This document shows, piece after piece, positions 17,156 through 25,936 of a DNA stretch of 64,000 nt (the first letter of the stretch is position 1; each line of letters starts with the position of its first letter). The DNA is taken from NCBI RefSeq assembly GCF_044962685.1, contig NZ_JBBKTX010000004.1, positions 1-64,000 of the forward strand, written 5' to 3'. The notes under the pieces were generated by a model. The model was given only the letters and a program-made list of their open reading frames with translations, was not told the DNA's origin and did no database searches. The stretch comes from Oceanobacter antarcticus (lineage in GTDB: Bacteria; Pseudomonadota; Gammaproteobacteria; Pseudomonadales; Oceanobacteraceae). Both the position numbers and the translations under genes were made by a program.

Positions 17156-17965
17156 TTAGTTCTGTTCATCGTCGAAGATCGCGACCGCACGCGTCCAGCC
17201 CGCTGATGCGCCGCGAATCTTGTGCGGGAAGCAACTGATCATAAATCCATGAGAGGGTAGCGCTTCCAGGTTATGGAGCTTTTCCAGATGGCAATAACCG
17301 ATATCACGGCCTGCTTTGTGGCCTTCCCAGATCAGCGAGGTATCGCCGGTGGCAGCAATACGTTCGGCGGTATAACTGAAAGGCGCATCCCAGCTCCAGG
17401 CATCGGTTCCAGTCAGGCGTACGCCACGCTCCAACAAATACATGGTGGCTTCGTAACCCATACCACAACCGGTATTGACGTAACCTGGCTGGCCATAAGC
17501 CATCCCCGCACGAGTATTCACCACCACAATATCGAGCGGCTGAAGGTCGTAGCCAATCCGCTCCAGTTCGGCTTCAACATCCGCTGCGGTGACCACATAG
17601 CCATCCGGAAAGTGGCGAAAATCCAGTTTCACACCGTTCTGAAAGCACCATTCCAGCGGTACTTCATCGATGGTGATCGATGGGCGCGAGCCGCCGTTTC
17701 TGGCATCCTGGGTAGAATGAAAATGGTAGGGCGCATCCAGATGCGTGCCGCTATGGGTGGACAGGCTGACCCATTCTGCGGCAGCGGCTTCGCCCTCTGG
17801 ATAGTCTTCCGGACTGGTGCCCGGTATTAACCGGGTAAATTCGCCAATGGTATCCTGATGGGTCTGATAGGTGATTTTAGGTGCCAGGGCAGGCGGATCA
17901 GACAGCACATCATTTTCAAGATAAATCGACAAATCAACAAATCGGCGCAAAACGTTAACAGCCAT
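17156..17965 (-). CDS. Cyclase-family (kynurenine formamidase-like) metal hydrolase
   Basis: The 269-residue protein has the metal-binding signature STHSGTHLDAPYHF (HxGTHxDxPxH) near residue 85, typical of the cyclase/KynB fold that hydrolyses amides, esters or lactones with divalent metal. The start at 17965 has GAGGAG 8 nt upstream; an in-frame ATG 13 codons earlier lies inside a duplicated segment and is not preferred. It probably opens a lactone or cleaves an enol ester after ring cleavage. The promoter-proximal side carries a 71-bp duplication that also copies this gene's start region. Confidence 0.85.
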   Translation of the reverse strand: MAVNVLRRFVDLSIYLENDVLSDPPALAPKITYQTHQDTIGEFTRLIPGTSPEDYPEGEAAAAEWVSLSTHSGTHLDAPYHFHSTQDARNGGSRPSITIDEVPLEWCFQNGVKLDFRHFPDGYVVTAADVEAELERIGYDLQPLDIVVVNTRAGMAYGQPGYVNTGCGMGYEATMYLLERGVRLTGTDAWSWDAPFSYTAERIAATGDTSLIWEGHKAGRDIGYCHLEKLHNLEALPSHGFMISCFPHKIRGASAGWTRAVAIFDDEQN

Positions 17966-18074
17966 GGTATTACTCCTCAACGGCGGTATGGCGATGGCTG
18001 ACAATCAACAAATCGGCGCAAAACGTTAACAGCCATGGTATTTTTCCTCAAAGGCGGTATGCCGATGGCTGACA
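17933..18074. repeat. 71-bp tandem duplication over the cyclase gene start
   Basis: Positions 17933-18003 and 18004-18074 are two consecutive copies of one 71-bp sequence with only a handful of mismatches (for example TATTACTCC against TATTTTTCC, and AACGG against AAAGG). The unit covers the first 11 codons, the start codon and the ribosome site of the cyclase gene. The outer copy is the duplicated, non-functional version. Confidence 0.93.
17977..18036 (-). CDS. Possible 19-residue leader peptide created by duplication
   Basis: The outer copy of the duplicated segment retains an ATG (18036) with GAGGA upstream. Its frame starts MAVNVLRRFVD, the same as the real gene, then diverges at the copy junction and stops at TGA 17979-17977. 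That TGA overlaps the GAGGAG ribosome site of the cyclase gene. If translated, ribosomes ending here would be placed directly over the next ribosome site. Translation is unproven. Confidence 0.35.
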   Translation of the reverse strand: MAVNVLRRFVDCQPSPYRR

Positions 18075-18132
18075 TGGCTGCAACCAATACACCCTGATGT
18101 CAGCCATCCAGCACAACCAGTAACAAAGCCAA

Positions 18133-19263
18133 TCAAATAGGCTGTGCTAACGTCATCATCGAGGTTTTCATGATGCTGGCATGTTCGGCCTTGTCACCAC
18201 CATCAATCTCGATCTGACACAGGCGACCAGAGTTTTCCACCACCATGCGGCAGCGTTCCCAGCGGCGTTCATGGAAGCGATCCAGCGCCACTTGCAGATC
18301 GGTATTACTGGCCAATTCCTCACCCAGCACGATGCCGCTTTCAATACCGATACCGGCACCGGATGCCAGGTGCGGTGTGGTGGCCGCCACGGTGTCACCA
18401 ATCATGACCAGACGACCCCGGTTCCAGGGTGTCGGCACCAGCAAATTGGCTAACGGACGATAGTCTATATTGGCAGTTGCAGCATGAGCCTGAGGTATCA
18501 GATCCGTAATCATCGGGTCGGAAAAACGGCTCATCAGCTCAGCAAACACATCTGGCCAGGTCGTCGGATCAATATATTCCTTGGTCGGACGGTCTTCGGT
18601 AATAAACATGTACATCTGGGTTTGGGATACCGGGTTAATGCCCAGCTTCAAATGCTCTGCCAACCACATACACGGCCGTTCCAGCTTGGCCGGACGTGTC
18701 ATCACTGCACGCCAGACCCCCTGCCCGATATACTCAGGTTTTTTGATTTCCGGGAAGAACCGCTCACGCAGCGACGAGTGCACGCCATCAGCGCCCACGA
18801 CCAGATCATAGCTAGCGCTGCTACCGTCGCTAAAGCTGACATCGACATGGTCACTGTTTACGGTCACATCGCTGAAGGTGCATCCCAGGCGTACGTCAAC
18901 ACCGCTATCACGGGTCGCTTTGGCCATGATCCGGGCCAGTTCCGGACGCATGGCACCGCCACCACCGGCCACATTGGAGCCAAGCGGCTGGGGTGTTGGC
19001 AGAGTGGCAACGAGTTGGCCCGAGGCGGTACAGATATCCACCCCGTCAGACACAAACCCGGTTTCCAGAAACTCATCATAAAGACCAAGCGTTTCCAGAG
19101 CTCGCAAAGTCGCACCATTAATGGTGATACCGGCCCCCAAAGGGCACCATTCCGGGTCAATCTCGATCAGATCAACCTCAATGCCACCCTTGCGCATCTG
19201 GATGGCGGCGGCCATTCCGGAAAACCCGCCACCAATAACCAATACCTTGTTAACTGCACTCAT
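18133..19263 (-). CDS. FAD-dependent aromatic monooxygenase (PHBH-type)
   Basis: A 376-residue single-component flavoprotein hydroxylase. It has VLVIGGGFSGMAAAI (GxGxxG, FAD ADP part) at residues 7-21, DLVVGADGVHSSLR (DG motif) near 155 and RLVMIGDTVAATTPHLASGAGIGIESG (GD motif) near 285. This family adds a hydroxyl group to phenolic or pyridine-type rings using NAD(P)H and O2. The start has AAGGAG 8 nt upstream. It lies 5 nt after the Rieske ferredoxin gene. Here it would prepare the ring for extradiol cleavage. Substrate specificity cannot be read from sequence. Confidence 0.9.
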   Translation of the reverse strand: MSAVNKVLVIGGGFSGMAAAIQMRKGGIEVDLIEIDPEWCPLGAGITINGATLRALETLGLYDEFLETGFVSDGVDICTASGQLVATLPTPQPLGSNVAGGGGAMRPELARIMAKATRDSGVDVRLGCTFSDVTVNSDHVDVSFSDGSSASYDLVVGADGVHSSLRERFFPEIKKPEYIGQGVWRAVMTRPAKLERPCMWLAEHLKLGINPVSQTQMYMFITEDRPTKEYIDPTTWPDVFAELMSRFSDPMITDLIPQAHAATANIDYRPLANLLVPTPWNRGRLVMIGDTVAATTPHLASGAGIGIESGIVLGEELASNTDLQVALDRFHERRWERCRMVVENSGRLCQIEIDGGDKAEHASIMKTSMMTLAQPI

Positions 19264-19268
19264 CGTTA

Positions 19269-19655
19269 TTACTCCTTCTTATTGTCTTGTAATGGATCCA
19301 CCACGACGATATTGCCGTCGGGAGTTTCAGATACATCCACTGGTTGAAGTTGTTGGCCAACACAAGGCCCCTGGATACACATACCTGTGTCTGGCTCGAA
19401 TAAAGCGCCATGGGCATGGCAGGCGATATAGCGCCCGGCCGCATCCAGATACGCGTCTTTACGCCAGGCCATGGGCGCGCCGTTGATATGGGGACAGGCA
19501 TTACGCCAGCCATACAGCTGCCCAGCCCGACGCACCACAAACAGGCTGTCGCAGCCCAGTTGCAGCGGGTCAAACCCGCGCGACTGGCCTTCTGCTACCA
19601 TCTCACTGCGGCACAGCAGCTGGGGTTGAGGCTGAGATTGCTGTCCGCTGCTCAC
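19269..19655 (-). CDS. Rieske [2Fe-2S] ferredoxin
   Basis: The 128-residue protein has both Rieske cluster motifs: CPHING (CxH) near residue 50 and CHAHGALF (CxxH) near residue 75. No catalytic domain is present, so it acts as an electron carrier. The GTG start overlaps the RND stop (GTGA). Such ferredoxins often accompany ring-hydroxylating or ring-cleaving oxygenases and may keep a dioxygenase iron reduced. Its redox partner is not obvious in this operon; the VanB-like reductase 12 kb away is one possibility. Confidence 0.9.
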   Translation of the reverse strand: MSSGQQSQPQPQLLCRSEMVAEGQSRGFDPLQLGCDSLFVVRRAGQLYGWRNACPHINGAPMAWRKDAYLDAAGRYIACHAHGALFEPDTGMCIQGPCVGQQLQPVDVSETPDGNIVVVDPLQDNKKE

Positions 19656-22036
19656 CGTTGTGATTCCGGCTCAGCAGCAGGTTTCATCAGAAAGTGCGCC
19701 AGCGCCGGGATCAGAATCAGTGCCCCCAGCATGTTCCAGAGAAACATAAACGCCAGTAACAACCCCATATCAGCCTGGAACTTGATCGGACTGAACACCC
19801 AGGTCACCACACCGACGGCCAAAGTAACACCCGTTAGTATTACCACTTTTCCGGTAAACTGCAGCGCCCGTAAATAGGCTTCCGACAGGCTCGCTCCAGC
19901 TCGCAAGCGGGACATCGTGACCGACAGAATATAAAGCGCATAATCAATACCGATACCCACGCCCAGTGCGATCACCGGCAGAGTAGCGACCTTGACACCC
20001 ATTCCCAGCAGAACCATCAGGGCTTCAGCCAGAATTGAGGTCAACATCAAAGGCAAAATGGCAACAACCACGGCACGCCAGGAACGGAAGGTGATAAACG
20101 ACAGCAGAATCACCGCGCCGTATACCAGTAACAGCATATTGCGCCAGGCCTCCTTGACCGCGATGTTGGTTGCCGCCTGAATACCGGCACTGCCTGCGGC
20201 CAGCAAGAAAGTGACGTCTTCACGGTTGTTGGCGGCGGCAAACTGTTCAATATGATCCACCACCCTGGTCAGGGTGTCCGCCTTGTGATCCTGCAAATAG
20301 ACGTACAAGGTCAACAGCGAACAGTCGTCGTTATACAAACCCCGTGGCGCGCCAGCGGTAATAAAATTCAGCATATTCTGGTTGGGTAACAAGCCGTACC
20401 ACAGCGGATTACCTTCGTTCAGGCCCGACAGCATACGACGCGACATCAAGGCCAGAGAATTGGTGGTTTCCACACCGGGCAGCTGGCGCAATTGCCACTC
20501 CAGCAGGTCAACCGCTTTGAGAATGCCGTACTGGGAACAGAACCCGGCGGGGGTTTCAATCATCACCGCCAGTACATCACTGGAGGCACCGTAATGCTGA
20601 TTCATAAAGGCCACGTCGCGGTTATAACGACCGTCAGGGCGCAGCTCCGGGGCACCCTGATCGAGGTCGCCAATTTTCAGCTGGGTACTCAGGGCACCGC
20701 CAGCAATGGCCAACGTAACCCCGGTCAGAATCGCACCGATGGCCCACTTCCGCCGGGTAAAGCGATCCAGAAACACCCACAAACGCGCTTCGGCAGAATG
20801 ACTCTGGTCTTCATTCTCATTGGCGACACTGCGTTTGGCGGCGCGCTCACTGACCCCAATGTAGGAGAGCAGGATTGGCAGCAGAATCAGATTGGTAAAA
20901 ATCAGCACGGCAACACCGATCGAGGCCGCAATAGCCAGCTCGCGAATCACCGGAATATCAATCACCAGCAGTACGGCAAAGCCCACTGCATCGGCCAGCA
21001 AGGCCGTCAGTCCAGCCAGAAACAGCCGGCGAAAGGTAAAGCGGGCGGCAACCAATTTGTCAAACCCCCGCCCGACGTCCTGCATAATGCCATTCATCTT
21101 CTGGGCACCGTGGCTCATGCCAATGGCAAACACCAGAAAGGGCACCAGGATGGAATAAGGATCCAGCGAGTAACCCAGTACCGGCAGTAACCCCAGCTGC
21201 CATACCACCGCCGTCAATGAGGCCAATACCACCAGTGCGGTAGAGCGGACACAACGGGTGTACCAGTACACCATGGCAGTGGCAATGGCGACGGCAATAG
21301 CAAAGAACATCAGAACCGATCGCACGCCATCAATCAGATCGCCAATAACCTTGGCAAAACCGGTGATGTGGATCTCGACGCCCTGTTGCTCGTAACGGCC
21401 TCGAAGCTCTTCAAGCCGGGTGGCAAATTCAGCGTAGCTGATCGGATTCCCTTCAGCATCCTTGTCAAGCAGCGGCACATAAATGGTGCTGGAGCCGCTA
21501 TCCAGTGCCACCAGTTGGCCGATTTCGCCAGAACGGTTAACATTGATCGCCAACCGTTCCATGCTGGCTTGCGAACCATCGTAGCCGTCTGGAATCACCG
21601 GGCCGCCTTCCATACCTTCTTCGGTCACCCCGACCCAACGGGTCGACGGCGTCCAGATTGACTTCATCTGTACCCGGTCAACCCCTGGCAGCAGAAAGAT
21701 CTCATCGCTCATCTGCCGCAAGGTTTCCATGTACTGGGCGTCGTAAATGGTGCCGCCCGGATTGGCGACAGCCACACGAACCGAATTGCCCAAGCCGTTC
21801 AGTTCACTCTTGTAAGACCGATAATTAGTGACGTATGGGTGATGAGTTGGCAAGGTCTTTTCAAAACTGGCATTCAATTCCAGCCGGATTGCCTGAGAGG
21901 CCAGCAACAACGTGATCAGGGCGCACAGCACAACCACGACCAGGCGGTTGTTAAACAACAAACGTTCGATCAAAGATCCGGATTTAGGATCGAATTCGCC
22001 GCTATCGGCGGGTGTACTTGGAGTGGAATATTTCAC
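19652..22036 (-). CDS. RND-superfamily (MMPL-type) transporter
   Basis: The 794-residue protein has one N-terminal membrane helix (VVVLCALITLLLASQAI), a large periplasmic loop, a five-helix block, a second periplasmic loop and a second five-helix block ending in LLLAFMFLWNMLGALILIPAL. That is the RND fold of about 12 membrane helices. Its length is that of HAE3/MMPL-like lipid or hydrophobic-solute pumps rather than tripartite drug pumps (about 1040 residues). The GTG start overlaps the stop of the YCF48-like gene. YCF48, RND, DUF1329 and DUF1302 proteins recur together in clusters for hydrophobic substrates, so it probably moves substrate across the envelope. Confidence 0.88.
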   Translation of the reverse strand: MKYSTPSTPADSGEFDPKSGSLIERLLFNNRLVVVVLCALITLLLASQAIRLELNASFEKTLPTHHPYVTNYRSYKSELNGLGNSVRVAVANPGGTIYDAQYMETLRQMSDEIFLLPGVDRVQMKSIWTPSTRWVGVTEEGMEGGPVIPDGYDGSQASMERLAINVNRSGEIGQLVALDSGSSTIYVPLLDKDAEGNPISYAEFATRLEELRGRYEQQGVEIHITGFAKVIGDLIDGVRSVLMFFAIAVAIATAMVYWYTRCVRSTALVVLASLTAVVWQLGLLPVLGYSLDPYSILVPFLVFAIGMSHGAQKMNGIMQDVGRGFDKLVAARFTFRRLFLAGLTALLADAVGFAVLLVIDIPVIRELAIAASIGVAVLIFTNLILLPILLSYIGVSERAAKRSVANENEDQSHSAEARLWVFLDRFTRRKWAIGAILTGVTLAIAGGALSTQLKIGDLDQGAPELRPDGRYNRDVAFMNQHYGASSDVLAVMIETPAGFCSQYGILKAVDLLEWQLRQLPGVETTNSLALMSRRMLSGLNEGNPLWYGLLPNQNMLNFITAGAPRGLYNDDCSLLTLYVYLQDHKADTLTRVVDHIEQFAAANNREDVTFLLAAGSAGIQAATNIAVKEAWRNMLLLVYGAVILLSFITFRSWRAVVVAILPLMLTSILAEALMVLLGMGVKVATLPVIALGVGIGIDYALYILSVTMSRLRAGASLSEAYLRALQFTGKVVILTGVTLAVGVVTWVFSPIKFQADMGLLLAFMFLWNMLGALILIPALAHFLMKPAAEPESQR

Positions 22037-23103
22037 TGCACGTCTCCAGACTCAACCAAGATAATTCCCCGCACACTGGCCGCGAGCAGTCCACCGTCCT
22101 GGGTTCGGACAAGATGATTCAGGGGTGGGAGTTTTTTATTGATAACCGGCAACAGCGCGCCGTTGGTTTCACGCAGGATTTGACCCGCCTGATTAATCAG
22201 CAACAACTCGCCATCCTGATAAAGCGACGAGGTAATGGTGGCCGCCACCGGGTTGCTAATCTCTTGCCAATGTTGACCGGCATCGGCGGATACCAGGGTA
22301 TTGCCCTTCAATCCAGCCAAAACCAATCGACCACCGGCAGTGATTTCACCAGTAAAGAAACTGCCAGGATAAGGTGCTTCCAGTTCACTGAAGGTGTGAC
22401 CGTTATCAACCGACAGCTGCACCAGGCCCTGTTCGCCAAATACCAGCCAGCGCTGCCCTTGCTTGCGAATACCGTACAAGTGCATGCCCATGACATTATT
22501 CAAGCGCTGCGCCCAGTCGCTCCAGGTCGCCCCGCCATCGTTACTTTCCAGCGCCAGACCGTACGCACCGACCACAATCAGGTGCTTCGCGCTGAGTACC
22601 AACAGGTCAAATAAAGGTTTGTCGGGGCCATCCTGAACCAGAAAATTGGCCGCCCGGAGTGCATGATCATTGCCAGAGGCTTCCGCTTCCGCCAGCAGGA
22701 TGCGAGCTATTTGTTCACCCGTCAGCACCACCTGCCAATGTGCACCACCATCAGTGGTGGCTAACACCACGCCAGAATGTCCCGTGGCATACCCGGTATT
22801 GGCATCAAAAAAATCAACATCCGTCAGAGTCACACTGACGGACACCGGTGCCTGAATCCAGTGCGTGCCACGATCGCCCGACAGCAGGATCAGACCCCGT
22901 TCACCGACGGCGATCTGACGTGATCCCGCGAGCGCAACCGAGGTCATAAACGAATGGGCATCTGCCCGGCTTGATAGCGCCGGTCGATCCCAGGCATCCG
23001 CCACTTCATCAGGGTTTTGTTCTGCCGCCAGACACGGGCTACCGAGACCCGCCAACGCCAACAGCAACGCCAAAAAGCCATGCTTCGATGCCACTGCCAT
23101 CAT
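22033..23103 (-). CDS. YCF48-like beta-propeller exported protein
   Basis: A 356-residue protein with an N-terminal signal peptide (LALLLALAGLGSPCLA). Several blades carry the BNR/YCF48 pattern, such as LLSGDRGTHWIQAP, VLATTDGGAHWQVV, ESNDGGATWSDWA, LSVDNGHTFSELE and VSADAGQHWQEIS. It is therefore a periplasmic or surface beta-propeller. In clusters with RND, DUF1329 and DUF1302 genes it is thought to support uptake of hydrophobic compounds, but its exact role is not known. AGGAG is 11 nt from the chosen ATG, and the second codon is also ATG, so the exact start is open by one residue. Confidence 0.85.
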   Translation of the reverse strand: MMAVASKHGFLALLLALAGLGSPCLAAEQNPDEVADAWDRPALSSRADAHSFMTSVALAGSRQIAVGERGLILLSGDRGTHWIQAPVSVSVTLTDVDFFDANTGYATGHSGVVLATTDGGAHWQVVLTGEQIARILLAEAEASGNDHALRAANFLVQDGPDKPLFDLLVLSAKHLIVVGAYGLALESNDGGATWSDWAQRLNNVMGMHLYGIRKQGQRWLVFGEQGLVQLSVDNGHTFSELEAPYPGSFFTGEITAGGRLVLAGLKGNTLVSADAGQHWQEISNPVAATITSSLYQDGELLLINQAGQILRETNGALLPVINKKLPPLNHLVRTQDGGLLAASVRGIILVESGDVQ

Positions 23104-23308
23104 GAACCAGCCACTCCTGGCGCAGAGCGGAAAATAACCCTTGCCTGCCAGGCTAACGAAGCTTTTCTATATGTGTGTGCCATGACGCTACCTCGATACA
23201 AAACTGTTTATTGTTATGTGGTGATGCCTGCTGGCGGTTAAGACCGCCGCTCAATCCTTCTGCCTGGCCTGCTGTCCTTGCGTCTTTATTGCCACCGCAA
23301 TGGCAAAG

Positions 23309-23350
23309 CGCTTCACCCGGCGGCGCGGCAAAGCACCGCCCGGTGAAGCG
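23309..23350 (-). terminator. Strong GC-rich hairpin between VOC and YCF48 genes
   Basis: Two 15-nt arms (23309-23323 and 23336-23350) pair with one mismatch around a 12-nt loop. The hairpin begins 15 nt downstream of the dioxygenase stop and is followed on the minus strand only by TTTGCC, a weak U-run. It could end or attenuate transcription, or protect the upstream message from decay. It separates the hydrolase-dioxygenase pair from the transporter-monooxygenase part. Confidence 0.5.
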
Positions 23351-23364
23351 ATATCACGCAGATA

Positions 23365-24318
23365 TCACGCATAGTCACCGTTTTCAGGCGTACCTGGGCC
23401 TGGAGACCACTTCTTGCGGTATTGCAGCAGGAACGCCTGCGAGGCATCAGCCCCTAGGTCAGAAACCCGCGCTTCCCAGGTTCTGTCGTGCAGATCCATA
23501 TCGGCGTCCATTTCCATATGGCAGGCAAACGGGCTGTTGAAATACCAGAACCAGTTGGATCCGAGCAGGTGTCGGCCTGGGCCCCAGAACGCCTGATAGC
23601 CTTTTTCGATAAAGCGGGAACCGTTCTGCATCACTTCCGTTGGACCAGAGAAATGGAAGGTGAAATGCTCAACACCTTTCATATGTTCTGGCGCACCAAT
23701 CAGAAAGTGAGAGTGGTGTTCCAATGAGCCACTGGCCTGTAAGAAGGGGCCAATACCATCAAAGCGGTCAGTGCAGCGGAAGCCCAGGCGTTCAACATAA
23801 AAGGCCTCGGCCTTGACCACATCCGGGACGAAATACACAACGTGCGACAGGGTACGCGGGCGTATCTGGCCAACATGGTCATCGACCCCCAGCTGGTTGA
23901 CATCACGCTGGATCGGCGATCCGGGCACGTTGGCGATTTCGCCGATTTTTTCGATCAACTTGCGTTGGGTCAGCTGAAAACCAATCACAAAACCCATGTC
24001 GTCAACGGATTCAATCGAGCCATCGTCTAACAGCCGTACTGCACGGTCTTTCGATAACTCGTCGCGAATGCCATCCAGCGATGCCTGATTAGCCACACCC
24101 ATCACGGTTTTACGCAACAAACAGCCATTACCCAGCGCCGCTGGCAAGGTTTCATCGTCGGTATGAGCCAGTACGATGGCAGTGCCATCCAGGGCTTCAA
24201 AGCGACCACCCTGATCATTCGTATCGACCGCAATCAAGCCGTAGTCGGTCAGGTATTGAGCACAGTCAGCAAGGTTTTCAACACCAAATACCAAAGTTTC
24301 CAAACCGGTAATATTCAT
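23365..24318 (-). CDS. Extradiol ring-cleavage dioxygenase (VOC family, Type I)
   Basis: A 317-residue two-domain VOC protein. Iron ligands are visible in the C-terminal domain: H159 (TLSHVVYF), H218 (GVEHFTFHF) and E269 (ACHMEMDAD), with H201/H202 in the place of the usual acid-base histidine. This matches BphC and catechol 2,3-dioxygenase enzymes, which cut next to the two hydroxyls of a catechol-type ring with Fe(II) and O2. The start at 24318 is preferred because GGAG lies about 10 nt upstream; a longer form would overlap the hydrolase gene. It follows the hydrolase by 25 nt, giving a ring-cleavage/C-C hydrolase pair. Confidence 0.88.
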   Translation of the reverse strand: MNITGLETLVFGVENLADCAQYLTDYGLIAVDTNDQGGRFEALDGTAIVLAHTDDETLPAALGNGCLLRKTVMGVANQASLDGIRDELSKDRAVRLLDDGSIESVDDMGFVIGFQLTQRKLIEKIGEIANVPGSPIQRDVNQLGVDDHVGQIRPRTLSHVVYFVPDVVKAEAFYVERLGFRCTDRFDGIGPFLQASGSLEHHSHFLIGAPEHMKGVEHFTFHFSGPTEVMQNGSRFIEKGYQAFWGPGRHLLGSNWFWYFNSPFACHMEMDADMDLHDRTWEARVSDLGADASQAFLLQYRKKWSPGPGTPENGDYA

Positions 24319-24343
24319 CTTTGCTTCTCCTGAAAAGACAGTG

Positions 24344-25501
24344 CTAGGCGATGCGGCCATTCAAGTGTTCGGCAACCCAGTCAGCAATATAGGCTCCAGC
24401 GTTGTCCGGGTTATCAAAACTGGAATGCTGGGTACCACCTTCACGTTCGGTGAAAATTTTCAGTTCACGGTCAGGGCTGTTCACCAGCTGGTCGAAGGTG
24501 CGCTGAGCCCACTTCAATGGAATCTGGGAATCTTTTTCACCATGGGTAACCAGGAATGGCACCTTGATTTTCTCAACCACACCATCCAGGTGAACCTGTT
24601 CCGCAATCGCCATAAAGTCGCCCATGTCTTTCGCACCCCAGACCCAGCGCACGTGTTCCCAGTAATGCGGCACCGGAAAATCACCTTCATTTTCCAGGCG
24701 CTTTTTCTGGACGTCGCGCCAGTCGTGGTTAGCACCCCAGACCACACCGCAAGCAAAACGCGGCTCGAATGCCACGGCACGAGGACAGTAATAGCCACCC
24801 AGCGACACCCCTTCCATACCAATACGGGCAGCATCAATATCATCGCGGGCTTCCAGCCAATCGACCACGCGGCTGGCCCAGTGCTCGGCATCAAAGCGTG
24901 CAGGCAAACCTTGCAAACGCAACGCTTCACCTGTGCCTGGCTGATCAATAACCAGGGAAGCCACCCCCCGTTTAGCCAGCATGCGGGGCAAACCAACGCG
25001 GTATTTCATTTCTTTGGTGGAATCCAGGCCGTTGACCTGTACCAGCACTGGAGCCGGGCCATCCACCCCTTCCGCCCGCACATACAGCGCCGACAGGTGT
25101 GTGCCTTCGTAGGGAATTTCTACCCGCACGCAGTTTTCTTTGGTCAGCTCGGTACCGCGGTTAAACACTTCCAGAAAACGGGTAAATAACGCCAGACGAC
25201 CTTCTGCACCATGGGCCTGCAAACGCTCGGCGGTCAGATAATACGTTGCAGCCCGGTTGTATTTTTCTCCGGCAGAGATCAGTCGCCCTTTGGTTTCATC
25301 TTCAGCCGCCAGATCGCAGAGTTTGTCGGCCATACGCGCCCAGGTTTCACGAAATGCAACCGTGCCTTCCGCGTCACGCTTTTTGGAAGCCTCCATCAGC
25401 GGTGCGCACATTTCCTCGATTTCACCCATCTTGGCCCCCATTTCAATGGCCAGATCGACGGATAAATTCCACGGATAGTTGGTTGGAAAATATCGAAACA
25501 T
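24344..25501 (-). CDS. Alpha/beta hydrolase, probable C-C bond hydrolase (2,6-dihydroxypseudooxynicotine hydrolase-like)
   Basis: A 385-residue protein with an all-helical N-terminal cap (1-120) and an alpha/beta hydrolase core. The triad is S233 (GVSLGG), D324 (HGEKDSQIP) and H359 (GGTQHSS). The combination of N-terminal helical cap, length and RIGMEGVSLGG string resembles the FrsA/DUF1100 and 2,6-dihydroxypseudooxynicotine hydrolase group, which split C-C bonds of ring or side-chain diketones. AGGAGG is 5 nt before the ATG. It is first in its operon and probably cuts the ring-cleavage product made by the next gene. Confidence 0.85.
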   Translation of the reverse strand: MFRYFPTNYPWNLSVDLAIEMGAKMGEIEEMCAPLMEASKKRDAEGTVAFRETWARMADKLCDLAAEDETKGRLISAGEKYNRAATYYLTAERLQAHGAEGRLALFTRFLEVFNRGTELTKENCVRVEIPYEGTHLSALYVRAEGVDGPAPVLVQVNGLDSTKEMKYRVGLPRMLAKRGVASLVIDQPGTGEALRLQGLPARFDAEHWASRVVDWLEARDDIDAARIGMEGVSLGGYYCPRAVAFEPRFACGVVWGANHDWRDVQKKRLENEGDFPVPHYWEHVRWVWGAKDMGDFMAIAEQVHLDGVVEKIKVPFLVTHGEKDSQIPLKWAQRTFDQLVNSPDRELKIFTEREGGTQHSSFDNPDNAGAYIADWVAEHLNGRIA

Positions 25502-25936
25502 AATTCCTCCTGATCAAATCAATAACATAAATTAATAACAACGGTAAAAACAGAATATCCTCAGATATCCACACACAATAAAAAAGACTTTCAGAGGCCC
25601 TCCGACACCATTAACAATTATCGTCAAACGCTGAATTAACCTCTGAAAGTCAAAGCACCTTGTTGCTGAACCAACCCAATAAAACAAGGCACGTTAAAAT
25701 GGATCCTGGCCGCCATTAATTACCACCGAGATACAACCCAACAACATAACTCTGGCAAGCAAGCGGTTACCCGGTGGCTTACCAAGCAATCGTATTTTCA
25801 TGTCCCATTCACATCATGCACATATCCAACTCGATCACACCGCAGTAATACCGAATCCAAACCCTTGTTATTTCAAGAGACTACCCCTGCCACTCACAGG
25901 AGATAACGATTCAAATCCGGTATCGCTGATTTGCTA
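25502..25936. other. Noncoding gap between DUF1329 and hydrolase genes
   Basis: No gene is supported in this 435-bp stretch. The lower-coordinate part (25502-25580) is AT-rich and should hold the promoter of the hydrolase operon on the minus strand; no convincing -35/-10 pair was found. A long inverted repeat with a minus-strand U-run (25580-25651) is listed separately. Between 25652 and 25936 I see no conserved structure. Confidence 0.6.
25580..25651 (-). terminator. Long-loop hairpin with U-run after DUF1302-DUF1329
   Basis: GACTTTCAGAGG (25586-25597) and CCTCTGAAAGTC (25640-25651) are perfect 12-nt reverse complements separated by 42 nt. Read on the minus strand the stem is followed directly by six U residues. 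This is the shape of an intrinsic terminator, with an unusually long loop, and would end the DUF1302-DUF1329 transcript before the hydrolase operon. Confidence 0.55.

Noticed and set aside
23350..23370. Direct repeat ATATCACGCA twice
   Set aside because: It is only two short copies at the end of the dioxygenase gene, one inside its final codons; too short to suggest function.
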